From: Actinacidiphila guanduensis
GTDB lineage: Bacteria; Actinomycetota; Actinomycetes; Streptomycetales; Streptomycetaceae
Direction: 5' to 3'
Length of the DNA stretch: 64,000 nt
Assembly: GCF_900103985.1 (NCBI RefSeq)
Contig: NZ_FNIE01000006.1
Coordinates: 248,001-312,000 of the forward strand
In this document: positions 26,582-35,174 of the stretch, piece by piece
Numbering within the stretch: the first letter of the stretch is position 1
Layout: each line of letters opens with the position of its first letter
The notes under the pieces: generated by a model
Database searches by the model: none
Seen by the model: only the letters and a program-made list of their open reading frames with translations
Told to the model about the DNA's origin: nothing
Position numbers and translations under genes: made by a program

Positions 26582-27604
26582 TCAGTCCCTGCGGCGGCGG
26601 CTGCGCAGCAGCCGGCTCAGCCCGTAGCCGGCGCCGCCTATCGCCGCCAGGATCGCGAAGCCCGTCGCCTTGGTGCCGGTGGTCGCCTTGCCGGTGGTGT
26701 CGGCGTCCTTGCCCGCGCTGCCGCCGGTGCCCGCGCTCGGGGTGGCGCTCGGCGAGGGCGCGACGTCCGCGGGCAGGTCGGCGCCGGACAGCGGCTCCTT
26801 CCACACAGCGCTGTCCTTGCCCTCGCTGCCGTACATCAGGGCGCGCCCGTCCGGGGTGAAGGCCACCGACTCGCCCTGCGGCTGCATCGGCAGGTCCACG
26901 TCGCCGATCTTGTGCGGCCGGTCGCCGCTCCAGCGGAAGGCGCTGGCCCAGAAGTAGCCGCGCAGCACCAGCCGGGACCCGTCGGGCGAGAAGGCGCCGT
27001 CGGTGACCCAGGGGACGTCGGCGATGCGGTGGAAGACGTTGACGCCGGACGCGGACAGGTGCGCCGGGCCCTCGTAGAGGTGGCCGCCGTCCTCGTTCTT
27101 GCTGGCGATGTAGACCCGGCCCGTATTCGGCTGGATCATCAGCGCCTCGGCGTTGCGCGGCCCGTCGGCGTAGCGGACGGTGTAGCGGGTGACGTCGACG
27201 GTCTGGTTCACCAGGTCCCGCGGCTCGGGGAAGCGGTAGAGGTAGACCTGCGGCCAGGCGCCGTTGAGGTTGTCGCCGATGTCGCCGACGTAGAGGTCGC
27301 CGTCGGGACCCATGGAGATCGCCTCGACGTCGCGGGCGTGGATGCCGCGCATGGTCACCCTGGCGACGGTCCTGCCGGTGGCGGAGTCGACGGCGTAGAC
27401 GTAGGGGCCGTCGCCGCTGTCGTTGTGCGTCCAGTACACGCCCTTGTGCAGCCGGCTGGCGACCAGGCCGCTGGACTCGGTGATCCGCGGGTCGCTGATG
27501 TGGAACGCGACCGAGGGCCCGCTGTCGGCGACGGCGGGCACGGCGGTGCCCCAGGCCAGGGCGAGGGCGGCGCACGCGGCGGCCGCGGGGAGGTGCAGGC
27601 GCAT
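26582..27604 (-). CDS. Secreted, membrane-anchored beta-propeller-like protein
   Basis: This 340-residue protein has a Sec signal peptide (about 1-27, ending TAVPAVADSG), a repetitive beta-strand body, and a C-terminal Ser/Thr/Gly linker, hydrophobic helix (TGFAILAAIGGAGYGLSRLL) and Arg tail (RSRRRRD). Propeller-like blades include GVYWTHNDSGDGPYVYAVDS, GDLYVGDIGDNLNGAW, GRVYIASKNEDGGHLYEG and AFSPDGSRLVLRGY. It should be a surface protein anchored by its C-terminal helix. The ligand is unknown; SdiA-regulated or esterase-like phytase folds have similar repeats, but no catalytic motif was recognised. Confidence 0.75.
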   Translation of the reverse strand: MRLHLPAAAACAALALAWGTAVPAVADSGPSVAFHISDPRITESSGLVASRLHKGVYWTHNDSGDGPYVYAVDSATGRTVARVTMRGIHARDVEAISMGPDGDLYVGDIGDNLNGAWPQVYLYRFPEPRDLVNQTVDVTRYTVRYADGPRNAEALMIQPNTGRVYIASKNEDGGHLYEGPAHLSASGVNVFHRIADVPWVTDGAFSPDGSRLVLRGYFWASAFRWSGDRPHKIGDVDLPMQPQGESVAFTPDGRALMYGSEGKDSAVWKEPLSGADLPADVAPSPSATPSAGTGGSAGKDADTTGKATTGTKATGFAILAAIGGAGYGLSRLLRSRRRRD

Positions 27605-27650
27605 GCCCCAAGCGTGCCATCCCCCTCCGGGGCCGGCGCGGGTGGCGCCC

Positions 27651-27680
27651 TTGATTCGAGCGCACTCCAAGAGCTTGTCT
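27651..27680 (+). promoter_or_regulatory. Candidate promoter of the aldo/keto reductase gene
   Basis: TTGATT (27651-27656), 18 bases, TTGTCT (27675-27680), then seven bases to the ATG. The transcript would be leaderless or nearly so. Confidence 0.45.
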
Positions 27681-27687
27681 GGAAGCC

Positions 27688-28683
27688 ATGGAGTACACAC
27701 AGCTCGGACGCACAGGACTCAAGGTCAGCCGCCTGGTCCTCGGCACGATGAACTTCGGCCCGCAGACCGACGAGGCGGACAGCCACGCGATCATGGACGC
27801 GGCTCTGGACGCGGGCGTCAACTTCTTCGACACCGCCAACGTCTACGGCTGGGCCGCGAACAAGGGCCGCACCGAGGAGATCATCGGCAGCTGGTTCGCC
27901 AAGGGCGGCAGCCGCCGCGACAAGACGGTGATCGCCACCAAGGTGTACGGCAACATGGCCACCGAGGAGGGCGACTGGCCCAACTACGACCGGCTCTCCG
28001 CGCTGAACATCCGCCGGGCGGTGGAGGCGAGCCTCAAGCGCCTGGGCACCGACCACATCGACCTGTACCAGTTCCACCACGTGGACCGCAGCGCGCCGTG
28101 GGAGGAGATCTGGCAGGCGATCGACGTCCTGGTGCAGCAGGGCAAGATCCTCTACGCCGGGTCGAGCAACTTCGCCGGCTGGCACATCGCGCAGGCCAAC
28201 GAGGCCGCCGCCCGGCGCGGTTCGCTGGGCCTGGTCAGCGAGCAGTGCCTCTACAACCTCGCGGTGCGCGACGCCGAGATGGAGGTGATCCCCGCGGCCC
28301 AGCACTACGGGCTCGGTGTGATCCCGTGGTCGCCGCTGAACGGCGGCCTGCTCGGCGGCGCCCTGCGCAAGGAGCGCGAGGGCGGCGGCTCCCGCTCCAC
28401 CACCGGCCGCAGCGCCGACTCCCTGAAGACGCCCCAGCAGCGCGAGCGCATCCAGGCGTACGAGGACCTGTGCGCCAAGCACGGCGCCGACCCGGGCGAC
28501 GTCGGCCTGGCCTGGCTGCTCACCCGCCCGGGCGTCACGGGCCCCATCGTCGGCCCCCGCACCATGGACCAGCTCACCTCGGCCCTGCGCGCGCTCGACC
28601 TCACCCTCTCCGACGAGTTCCTCACCGCCCTCGACGAAATCTTCCCGGGCCCCGGCCCCTCCCCGGAATCCTTCGCCTGGTAA
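27688..28683 (+). CDS. Aldo/keto reductase
   Basis: This 331-residue NADPH-dependent oxidoreductase has a TIM barrel. The catalytic tetrad is visible: D48 and Y53 (FFDTANVYG), K85 (VIATKVYG) and H130 (LYQFHHVD). The cofactor-binding end has GPIVGPRTMDQLTSAL. It belongs to the YajO/Tas/Gfo-like subgroup of AKRs that reduce sugar aldehydes or small carbonyls; the natural substrate is unknown. It is monocistronic, transcribed divergently from the beta-propeller gene. The last residues (GPGPSPESFAW) are typical of Streptomyces homologues. Confidence 0.9.
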   Translation: MEYTQLGRTGLKVSRLVLGTMNFGPQTDEADSHAIMDAALDAGVNFFDTANVYGWAANKGRTEEIIGSWFAKGGSRRDKTVIATKVYGNMATEEGDWPNYDRLSALNIRRAVEASLKRLGTDHIDLYQFHHVDRSAPWEEIWQAIDVLVQQGKILYAGSSNFAGWHIAQANEAAARRGSLGLVSEQCLYNLAVRDAEMEVIPAAQHYGLGVIPWSPLNGGLLGGALRKEREGGGSRSTTGRSADSLKTPQQRERIQAYEDLCAKHGADPGDVGLAWLLTRPGVTGPIVGPRTMDQLTSALRALDLTLSDEFLTALDEIFPGPGPSPESFAW

Positions 28684-28712
28684 CAGGCCACCAGACCTGA
28701 GAGGGCGCGTTG

Positions 28713-29113
28713 AAGGGGCGCTGGGGGCACCCCCAGGCGAAGCTCCGGGGGAGGAACTGCGCGACCAGCCAGCCACCGGCCGGTGGTCCGGGACGGACCG
28801 GACCACCCCTTCGGGCCGGTGGCGAAGCGCGACACCTCGCCGACCAGGCAGAGCGAGGACCCGGCGCCCCGGGTGCAGGGCACGCCCTACATCGAACGGC
28901 GAAGCGTGACACCCAAGGGGGCGCTGGGGGCACCCCCAGGCGAAGCTCTGGGGGAGGAACTGCGCGACCAGCCAGCCACCGGCCGGTGGTCCGGGACGGA
29001 CCGGACCACCCCGCCCAGCCGGTGGCGAAGCGCACCACGCCGCCGATGAGCCGGAGCCCGGACCAAAAGCCCCCGGTGCAGGGCGCGCCCTGCGTCGAAC
29101 GGCGAGGTGCACC
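28713..29113. repeat. Two tandem copies (about 200 bp each) of an intergenic repeat
   Basis: The segment at 28713-28914 is repeated at 28915-29113 with a period of 202. The first 110 bases of each are almost identical and include GGCGAAGCTC, GGAGGAACTGCGCGACCAGC and CCGGTGGTCCGGGACGGACC. The second halves diverge but end alike in GTGCAGGGC-CGCCCT and TCGAACGGCG. The stretch between the AKR gene and the small ORF at 29125 contains no supported gene beyond this. It shares its right arm with repeats at 35.0 and 38.7 kb. Confidence 0.8.
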
Positions 29114-29124
29114 CCCGCAGCGCT

Positions 29125-29211
29125 TCAGCGCAAAGCGGCCGCAGCCACCACAACCGCGAGCAGAAGAACGAACGCTGCGGTCATGACGCGAGTACGGGTC
29201 TTGGGGTCCAC
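29125..29211 (-). CDS. 28-residue single-helix membrane peptide
   Basis: This short ORF encodes VDPKTRTRVMTAAFVLLLAV followed by VVAAAALR: a basic head and one membrane helix. It starts at GTG nine bases after the thpR stop and in the same frame. CAGAGG precedes the GTG but is too close to be an ideal ribosome site. Small one-helix proteins next to MFS transporter genes are known in Streptomyces; this could be one, though I cannot assign a family with certainty. An alternative is stop-codon readthrough from thpR, which would give ThpR a membrane tail. Confidence 0.45.
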   Translation of the reverse strand: MDPKTRTRVMTAAFVLLLAVVVAAAALR

Positions 29212-29220
29212 CCTCTGAGG

Positions 29221-29808
29221 TTAACCGGGCGCGTCGGCCCGGTGGCCGAGGGGCCAGGCACCCACCGTCGCGTACCGCGGCTGAGCCCCCGGCACCCCCG
29301 GCGGCGGCGCCGTGCTGGACAGCAGCCGCAGCACGTCCGCGGTCCAGGGCGCACCGGTGAAGAGACCGAGTGCCTCTGCGAAGGGGCGCAGCCGCACCGG
29401 CGCCGTACGGGGGCTGCGGGCGAGCGTCAAATGCGCCCGGAAGCCGTGCTCCTCGTCCGCGGGCACCCCGGCCCGGCGGCCCGCGGCCCGTACGGACTCC
29501 GCGAGCCGGGCCAGTTCCGCGGTGCCGCCCTCGGCGCCGGCCCACAGCGCGCGGTCGCCGAAGCGTCCCCCGCCGGCCAGCCGCAGGCGTTGCGGCTCGT
29601 GCCGGGCGGCGGCACGGGCGAGCCGCGCGTCGAGGTCGGGCCGCAGGGCGTCGGGCACCTCGCCGAAGAACGCGAGCGTGAGGTGCCACCCCTCCGGCTC
29701 GGTCCAGCGCAGCCGCTCGCCGCCCGGCAGCCGCCGCAGCCCCGCCGTCACGTCCGCCAGCTCGGCCACGGCCCCCTCGGGCGGTACGACCGCCGCGAAG
29801 AGCCTCAT
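29221..29808 (-). CDS. thpR: RNA 2',3'-cyclic phosphodiesterase (2'-5' RNA ligase family)
   Basis: This 195-residue protein of the 2H phosphoesterase superfamily has two HxT catalytic motifs: GWHLTLAFFG (H42, T44) and FRAHLTLARS (about 125). It opens the 2',3'-cyclic phosphate at RNA ends; the physiological substrate in bacteria is not settled. It lies downstream of the MFS exporter gene (95-base gap) in the same direction, and the 28-residue ORF follows in frame after the TAA. Confidence 0.88.
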   Translation of the reverse strand: MRLFAAVVPPEGAVAELADVTAGLRRLPGGERLRWTEPEGWHLTLAFFGEVPDALRPDLDARLARAAARHEPQRLRLAGGGRFGDRALWAGAEGGTAELARLAESVRAAGRRAGVPADEEHGFRAHLTLARSPRTAPVRLRPFAEALGLFTGAPWTADVLRLLSSTAPPPGVPGAQPRYATVGAWPLGHRADAPG

Positions 29809-29903
29809 CCGGCCCTCACCCGGCCGTTCGTACGACCTGTCGTACGGCTCATCCGGCAGCTGTGGCGCAGCAGGCGACCCCCTGTGTGGCGTTCATACGG
29901 CAT

Positions 29904-31643
29904 TCATACCGCAGAGGTCAGCCGCGGCGTCCCGGGCTCCCCGCCGGGCTCGGCACCGTCCCCGTCCGCCTCGGCTCCGTCCGGACCGGACGCGGTGCCG
30001 GGAGCGGCGGAAACCGGGGCCCCGCCGTCGAACTCCACCGCCGAGCCCACCGTCTCCGCTCCCTCGGCGGCCGCGTCGGCCCCCACGGAAGCCCCGGCAG
30101 GAGAACCAGCCGCAGAACCAGCCACAGAAACAGCCACAGAGCCGGTAGCGGAACCCACGGCAGGACCGGCACCAGAACCGGCACCAGAACCGCCGCCAGT
30201 ACCACCGCCAGGCGCGTCAGGAGCCCCGCCGGAAGCCCCGCCGGCGCCGGCCGCCCCGAGCGCGGTCGGCGCCGTCCGTACGGCCGGTGAGCCCTGCACG
30301 GCGTCGGCCGTGGGCTCCCCCGCGCCCTTCCGCGGCACGAACGCCAGCACCGGCTCACCCTCGCGGCGCCGCAGGTTCACCCGCAGCCGCAGGCCCGCCG
30401 CACGGGCCAGCGCGGTGCCGACCAGGGTCGCGCCCGCCATCGAGAGCAGGCCGCCGCTGAGGAAGCCGACCCGGGCGCCGAAGGTGTCGGTGACCCAGCC
30501 CATGATCGGCCCGCCGATCGGGGTGCCGCCGACGAAGACCATCATGTAGAGGCTCATCACGCGCCCGCGCATCACGGGGTCGGTGGCGAGCTGCACGCTC
30601 GCGTTCGCCGTGGTGTTGAAGGTCAGGCCGAAGACGCCGATCGGCACCAGCAGCACCGCGAAGATCCAGAACGACGGGACGACGGAGGCGAGCACCTCCA
30701 GCAGCCCGAAGAGCAGCGCGGCAGCCACCAGCATGCGCAGCCTCGTGCGGGCACGGCGGGCGGCGAGCAGCGCGCCGATCACGGAGCCCGCGGCCATCAG
30801 CGAGTTGAAGAGGCCGTAGGTACCGGCACCGGCGGAGTAGATCTTGTTGGCGAAGGCGGAGAGCCAGATCGGGAAGTTGAAGCCGAAGGTGCCGATGAAG
30901 CCGACCAGCACGATCGGCCAGATCAGCTCCGGCTTGCCGGCCACGTAGCGCAGGCCCTCGCGCAGCTGGCCCTTGCCGCGCGGTGCCCGGTCGATCCGGT
31001 GCAGCTCGGAGGTGCGCATCAGCAGCAGCCCGGTGATCGGGGCGAGGAAGGACAGGCCGTTGAAGAGGAACGCCCAGCCGCTGCCCACCGCGGTGATGAG
31101 CACACCGGCGACGGCCGGGCCGATCAGCCGCGCGGACTGGAAGTTGGCGGAGTTCAGCGAGACGGCGTTGCGCACGTGCGCCGGGCCGACCATCTCCATG
31201 ACGAAGGTCTGCCGGGTCGGGTTGTCGACGACGGTGACCATGCCGAGCAGGAACGCGATCGCGTAGACGTGCCAGACCTGCACCACGCCCGACAGCGTCA
31301 GCCCCGCGAGCAGCAGGCCGAGCAGGCCGAGGACGGCCTGGGTGCACAGCAGCAGCTTGCGCTTGGGGTAGCGGTCGGCGATCACGCCGCCGTAGAGCCC
31401 GAAGAGCAGCATCGGCAGGAACTGCAGGGCGGTGGTGATGCCCACCGCGAAGGACGAGCCGGTGATGCTGAGCACCAGCCAGTCCTGGGCGATCCGCGAC
31501 ATCCAGGTGCCGGTGTTGGACACCACGGCGCCGGTCGCGAAGAGCCGGTAGTTGCGGATCTTGAGGGAGCTGAAAGTGCCCGTCCTCTTCTCCGCGGGAC
31601 GGTCAGGTTCGGTTGCGGTGTGTGGTCCGGCTGCCGAACTCAA
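29904..31643 (-). CDS. MFS exporter (DHA3/EntS-like) with long disordered C-terminal tail
   Basis: This 579-residue protein has twelve membrane helices in the first 430 residues, with the MFS loop GGVIADRYPKRKLLL and the DHA3-type NPTRQTFVMEMVG and NSANFQSARLIGPAVAG. Similar proteins export siderophores or drugs. The last 140 residues are Gly/Ala/Ser-rich and acidic (GGGTGGGSGAGSGAG; GADAAAEGAETV) and look disordered. The start is a TTG with GGGGAGG ten bases upstream. The MarR gene lies 104 bases upstream in the same direction and is the likely regulator. Confidence 0.87.
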   Translation of the reverse strand: MSSAAGPHTATEPDRPAEKRTGTFSSLKIRNYRLFATGAVVSNTGTWMSRIAQDWLVLSITGSSFAVGITTALQFLPMLLFGLYGGVIADRYPKRKLLLCTQAVLGLLGLLLAGLTLSGVVQVWHVYAIAFLLGMVTVVDNPTRQTFVMEMVGPAHVRNAVSLNSANFQSARLIGPAVAGVLITAVGSGWAFLFNGLSFLAPITGLLLMRTSELHRIDRAPRGKGQLREGLRYVAGKPELIWPIVLVGFIGTFGFNFPIWLSAFANKIYSAGAGTYGLFNSLMAAGSVIGALLAARRARTRLRMLVAAALLFGLLEVLASVVPSFWIFAVLLVPIGVFGLTFNTTANASVQLATDPVMRGRVMSLYMMVFVGGTPIGGPIMGWVTDTFGARVGFLSGGLLSMAGATLVGTALARAAGLRLRVNLRRREGEPVLAFVPRKGAGEPTADAVQGSPAVRTAPTALGAAGAGGASGGAPDAPGGGTGGGSGAGSGAGPAVGSATGSVAVSVAGSAAGSPAGASVGADAAAEGAETVGSAVEFDGGAPVSAAPGTASGPDGAEADGDGAEPGGEPGTPRLTSAV

Positions 31644-31747
31644 TCGGTACTCGCCTCCCCTTCCTCGGGTTCCCGGGCGTTCCGGGCTTCTGGTCGGTCG
31701 TACGGGCCGCGCTGCTCAAGGGCCGCTCACGGCTGCTCAGGGGCCGC

Positions 31748-32182
31748 TCACAGGTGGGCCAGCTTCTCCAGCACGGGGGCCGCCTGCCGGAGGACCGCCA
31801 GGTCCTCCGGGCTGAGCCCCTCGGCGAGTTCGGCCAGCCACGCGTTGCGCCGGTCGCGGCTCTCGGCGAGCATCGCGTCGGCCTGCTCGGTGCGCGTGAC
31901 GACCACCTGGCGGCGGTCGTCGGGATGCGGCTCCCTGCGCACCAGGTCCTTGGCCTCCAGCATGGCCACGATGCGGGTCATCGACGGCGGCTGGACATGC
32001 TCCTTGCGGGCCAGCTCGCCGGGGGTGGCGGAGCCGCAGCGCGCGAGGGTGGCGAGCACCGACATCTCGGTCGGGCTCAGGGTCTCGTCCACCCGCTGGT
32101 GGCGCAGGCGGCGGGAGAGCCGCATCACGGCGCCGCGCAGCTCGTTGACGGCTGCGCGGTCGGCCTCGGACAGTTCGGTCAC
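31748..32182 (-). CDS. MarR family transcriptional regulator
   Basis: This 144-residue protein has the winged-helix core LSPTEMSVLATLARCGSATP, then GELARKEHVQPPSMTRIVAM (recognition region) and the wing LVRREPHPDDRRQVVVTRTE. It probably represses the downstream MFS exporter and itself; ligand binding would relieve repression. The GTG start is preceded by TAATCT six bases upstream, so the mRNA may be leaderless. An AT-rich inverted and direct repeat overlaps that promoter. Confidence 0.9.
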   Translation of the reverse strand: MTELSEADRAAVNELRGAVMRLSRRLRHQRVDETLSPTEMSVLATLARCGSATPGELARKEHVQPPSMTRIVAMLEAKDLVRREPHPDDRRQVVVTRTEQADAMLAESRDRRNAWLAELAEGLSPEDLAVLRQAAPVLEKLAHL

Positions 32183-32214
32183 ATACTTAGATTACCTCAT
32201 TACCTAGCCTAAGC
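32183..32214 (-). promoter_or_regulatory. marR promoter and probable MarR operator
   Basis: CTTAG (32186-32190) and CTAAG (32209-32213) form an inverted repeat around a direct repeat TTACCT-CA-TTACCT. Read leftward, TAATCT (32189-32194) is the -10. The AT-rich block stands out sharply from its surroundings, as autoregulatory MarR sites often do. Confidence 0.5.
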
Positions 32215-32341
32215 ACACGCGTCCAGATCTGCCCGCCGCGTCCCGGCCGTCAAACCCCGTACCGCCCGCATCTCACCCGTACGTGTGATCTCGGGACGAA
32301 AAGTGCCGCACGCGGCTGCGGGCGTTGGGGACGGTGGGCTC

Positions 32342-32803
32342 ATGGCATCCAGCGCATCGAGCAAGGCAGCGAGCGGGGCGTGGAGCGGCCGACCGGGTCC
32401 GCGGCCGGGACCCCGGCCCGGTCCCGGGCACGACGCGGGGCCCAGGGCGGCAGACGGAGCGGCAACGGGAAAGGGGGCGCGCGGCACCGGGGACAGAATC
32501 GGCGGCGGGCCGGCGACCGAGGGCCACTCGCGCGTGCTGAGCCTGCGGGTGGACGCGGACCTGTGGGACCGCGTCCGCGCCCACGCGGCCAAGCGCGGCA
32601 TGAGCGCCCAGGACTACGTGATCGGCACGCTCGTCCGCGACGACTTCGACCAGCGCTTCCAGGCCGCCGTGGACGAGACCGAGCGCTTCTACGCCGGCCC
32701 CGCCGCGCCCGGCGGCGCCGACCTGCTGCCCGCCGTGACCCCCTCGCCCGGCCTGCCGTGGGCACCACTGGGCGGGCAGCAGCCGTACGGCTCCGAGGCA
32801 TAG
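32342..32803 (+). CDS. Ribbon-helix-helix (CopG/Arc-like) protein, conserved hypothetical
   Basis: This 153-residue protein has a Gly/Pro/Arg-rich disordered N-terminal 60 residues, then HSRVLSLRVDADLWDRVRAH and AAKRGMSAQDYVIGTLVRDD, the beta-helix-helix pattern of ribbon-helix-helix DNA-binding proteins. A helical tail (FDQRFQAAVDETERFY) follows. No partner toxin gene is adjacent, so it is not obviously an antitoxin. GACGGT lies six bases before the ATG, hinting at a leaderless transcript. It converges on the NCS2 permease gene. Confidence 0.7.
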   Translation: MASSASSKAASGAWSGRPGPRPGPRPGPGHDAGPRAADGAATGKGARGTGDRIGGGPATEGHSRVLSLRVDADLWDRVRAHAAKRGMSAQDYVIGTLVRDDFDQRFQAAVDETERFYAGPAAPGGADLLPAVTPSPGLPWAPLGGQQPYGSEA

Positions 32804-32817
32804 CGGCGGATACGGCG

Positions 32818-32849
32818 ACGGGCCGGGCGAAACGATTCGCCCGGCCCGT
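32818..32849. terminator. Bidirectional terminator
   Basis: ACGGGCCGGGCGAA (32818-32831) pairs perfectly with TTCGCCCGGCCCGT (32836-32849) around ACGA, a 14-bp stem between convergent genes. Confidence 0.8.
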
Positions 32850-32898
32850 ACGACCACTCAGCCCGCGCCCACCGCGCCGGCCGTCCTCGTCAGCGCCG

Positions 32899-34353
32899 TC
32901 ACACCAGGCCCAGCGCCGGCATCAGGTAGTAGAAGGCGAAGACCGCCGACACGGCGTAGAGCGCCACCGGCACCTCGCGCCAGCGGCCGGCGAAGGCCCG
33001 CAGCACACAGAAGGCGATGAAGCCGATCCCGATGCCGTTGGTGATCGAGTACGTGAACGGCATCATCACCATCGTCAGGAACGCCGGCACGGCAATGGTG
33101 TGGTCGCTCCAGTCGATCTCCCGGATGGAGCCGGCCAGGATCAGGAAGCCCACCGCGATCAGCGCCGGGGTGGCGGCCTGCGCGGGCACCATCGTGGCCA
33201 GCGGGGTGAGGAAGAGCGCGAGGACGAACATCAGGCCGGTGACGATGCTCGCCAGGCCGGTCCTGGCACCCTCGCCGGCGCCGGCGGTGGACTCCGCGAA
33301 GCAGGTGTTCGCCGAGGAGGAGCTGAGGCCGCCGGCCGCGGTGGCGATGCCGTCCACCATCAGCACCCGGCTCATGCCCGGCAGGTCGCCCTTGCGGTCC
33401 AGCAGCCCGGCCTCGTCGCTGACGCCGAGGATCGTGCCCATGGCGTCGAAGAAGCAGGACAGCAGCACCGTGAAGACGAACAGGATGCCGGTGAGCACGC
33501 CGACGTCGTGGAAGCCGCCGAAGAGGCTGAAGTGGCCCAGCAGGCCGAAGTCGGGGGTGGAGACGGGGTTGCCGGGCCAGCGGGGCACGGTCAGGCCCCA
33601 GCCGGCGGCCGGGACGTTCGCGGTGGCGTCCACGATCAGCGCCAGCGCGGTCATGGCGACGATCGAGATCAGGATCGCGCCGGGCACCTTGCGGATGACG
33701 AGCCCGAGGGTGAGCAGGGTGCCGAGGACGAAGACCAGCACCGGCCAGCCGTGCAGGTGCCCGTCGGTGCCGAGCTGGACCGGCACGGTGGTGTGGGCGG
33801 CGTCCGGGACGCGGCTGACGAAGCCGGAGTCCACCAGGCCGACGAGCAGGATGAACAGCCCGATGCCGATGGCGATGCCCTTGCGCAGGCCGAGCGGCAC
33901 CGCGCTCATCACCCGCTCGCGCAGCCCGGTGGCGACCAGCAGCATGATCGCAAGGCCCGCGAGGACGACCATGCCCATGGCGTCCGGCCAGCTCATCTTC
34001 GGCGCGAGCTGCAGGGCGACGACGGAGTTGACGCCGAGGCCCGCGGCCAGCGCGATCGGCACGTTGCCGATCACGCCCATCAGCAGCGTGGTGAAGGCGG
34101 CGGTCACGACGGTGGCCGTGACCAGCTGACCGCCCTGCAAGTGGTGGCCGAACTTGTCCGTCGCGGAGCCGAGGATGATCGGGTTCAGCACGATGATGTA
34201 CGCCATCGCGAAGAACGTGGCGAGGCCGCCGCGGATCTCCCGGGGGAGGGAAGAGCCGCGCTCGGAGATGCGGAAGAAGCGGTCCAGGCCGGTGGCCGGC
34301 GGGCCGGCGGCGGGCCGCCGGGTGTCGACGGGGGCGGGGGCCGAGGGGGACAT
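32899..34353 (-). CDS. NCS2 family purine permease (guanine/hypoxanthine type)
   Basis: This 484-residue protein has 12-14 membrane helices. STREIRGGL-like SSLPREIRGGLATFFAMAYI opens the transport domain; GVNSVVALQLAPKM, LGLRKGIAIGIGLFILLVGL and SSSANTCFAESTAGAGEGAR match the AzgA/GhxP (COG2252) branch that imports adenine, guanine or hypoxanthine with protons. The ATG has GAGGA upstream. It is transcribed away from the DUF2530 gene. No xpt or purine riboswitch is visible in the 184-base upstream region. Confidence 0.9.
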   Translation of the reverse strand: MSPSAPAPVDTRRPAAGPPATGLDRFFRISERGSSLPREIRGGLATFFAMAYIIVLNPIILGSATDKFGHHLQGGQLVTATVVTAAFTTLLMGVIGNVPIALAAGLGVNSVVALQLAPKMSWPDAMGMVVLAGLAIMLLVATGLRERVMSAVPLGLRKGIAIGIGLFILLVGLVDSGFVSRVPDAAHTTVPVQLGTDGHLHGWPVLVFVLGTLLTLGLVIRKVPGAILISIVAMTALALIVDATANVPAAGWGLTVPRWPGNPVSTPDFGLLGHFSLFGGFHDVGVLTGILFVFTVLLSCFFDAMGTILGVSDEAGLLDRKGDLPGMSRVLMVDGIATAAGGLSSSSANTCFAESTAGAGEGARTGLASIVTGLMFVLALFLTPLATMVPAQAATPALIAVGFLILAGSIREIDWSDHTIAVPAFLTMVMMPFTYSITNGIGIGFIAFCVLRAFAGRWREVPVALYAVSAVFAFYYLMPALGLV

Positions 34354-34524
34354 GGGCGTCCTCAAGGAGCTGGGCTCGCCTGCTTTTGGGCGATCGTACG
34401 AATGATTTCGGTCAACGGGTGACTGTTTCAGTATGAACAAACAGGAAACGAGAAGCTATCTCCGCGCGTAGAGGCCGCGGTGGGGCGGGCCGGGGCGGCT
34501 CGTGGGGGCCCTTGCGCGGGCCCC

Positions 34525-34530
34525 TACGAT
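34525..34530 (+). promoter_or_regulatory. -10 hexamer for leaderless DUF2530 gene
   Basis: TACGAT is followed by seven bases and then the ATG at 34538, with no ribosome site. Confidence 0.45.
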
Positions 34531-34537
34531 GGTCGGC

Positions 34538-34786
34538 ATGAGCAAGCAGTCCACGCCATTGCGGGAGGCGCCCGAGCCGCTCGAGGCGAACGATGTGGCG
34601 ACCGTCACGGTGGGTACGGTCATCTGGTTCGTCCTCTTCCTCGCGCAGCTGCCCTTCTATGGCTGGTACTCCGACCACGGGCACACGTGGTTCATCTGGA
34701 CGTGCCTCGCCGGCGGCGGCCTCGGCCTGGTCGGCCTGCTGTACGTGCGGGCGCGGCGCGACGCGATTCGCTCCGCGAGGCAGTAG
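34538..34786 (+). CDS. DUF2530 family small membrane protein
   Basis: This 82-residue protein has two membrane helices (VTVGTVIWFVLFLAQLPFYG and WFIWTCLAGGGLGLVGLLYV) joined by a short loop with a histidine (SDHGHTW), and a basic C-terminus. The polar start MSKQSTPLREAPEPLEANDV and helix spacing match DUF2530 proteins of actinobacteria, which have no known function. It often neighbours an NCS2 permease and MarR gene, as here. Confidence 0.8.
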   Translation: MSKQSTPLREAPEPLEANDVATVTVGTVIWFVLFLAQLPFYGWYSDHGHTWFIWTCLAGGGLGLVGLLYVRARRDAIRSARQ

Positions 34787-35174
34787 GGGACGGCTACTCG
34801 CCGTTTGGGTTCGCCGCCGTCGCCGCCTGCCCCGCCGGTGGGGTTACGGGGCGGCTCCCCGCCGCAAGGGTTCGCCGCCGCTGCCGTGTACAGGGCTCCT
34901 CTGGCTGATCGCGCAGTTCCCCGCGCCCCCAAGAACGGCAACCCGCCGTAGGAGCTTCCGCACATCCCCGGCCACAGGCCGGTAGGTGGCTGGTCGCGCC
35001 GTTCCCCGCGCCCCTGAAAAACCTTGCCCTTCGCGCGCAAAGCGAGCCCCGTACAACCCAGGGGCGCTGGGGGTACCTCCCAGGCGAAGCTCTGGGGGAG
35101 GAACGGCGCGCGCAACCGGCCACCGGGCGGCAGGCGGCAACGGCGGGGAACCCGGACGGCGAGAAGCCGCCCCG
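34787..35174. repeat. Intergenic repeat region with MITE-like element (element about 34985-35126)
   Basis: No gene is supported in these 388 bases. The element has arms GGCTGGTCGCGCCGTTCC and GGAACGGCGCGCGCAACC around a core containing CCTTGCCCTTCGCGCGCAAA, and CAGGCGAAGCTCTGGGGGAG before the right arm. The core is almost identical to that at 38696-38822. A further left-arm copy (GATCGCGCAGTTCCCCGCGC) lies at about 34908-34927, followed by CAAGAACGGCAACCCGC, shared with the 45.7 kb region. Confidence 0.75.

Noticed and set aside
34354..34537. Purine riboswitch upstream of the NCS2 permease
   Set aside because: No purine aptamer core or loop-loop complementarity could be recognised in the 184-base region.
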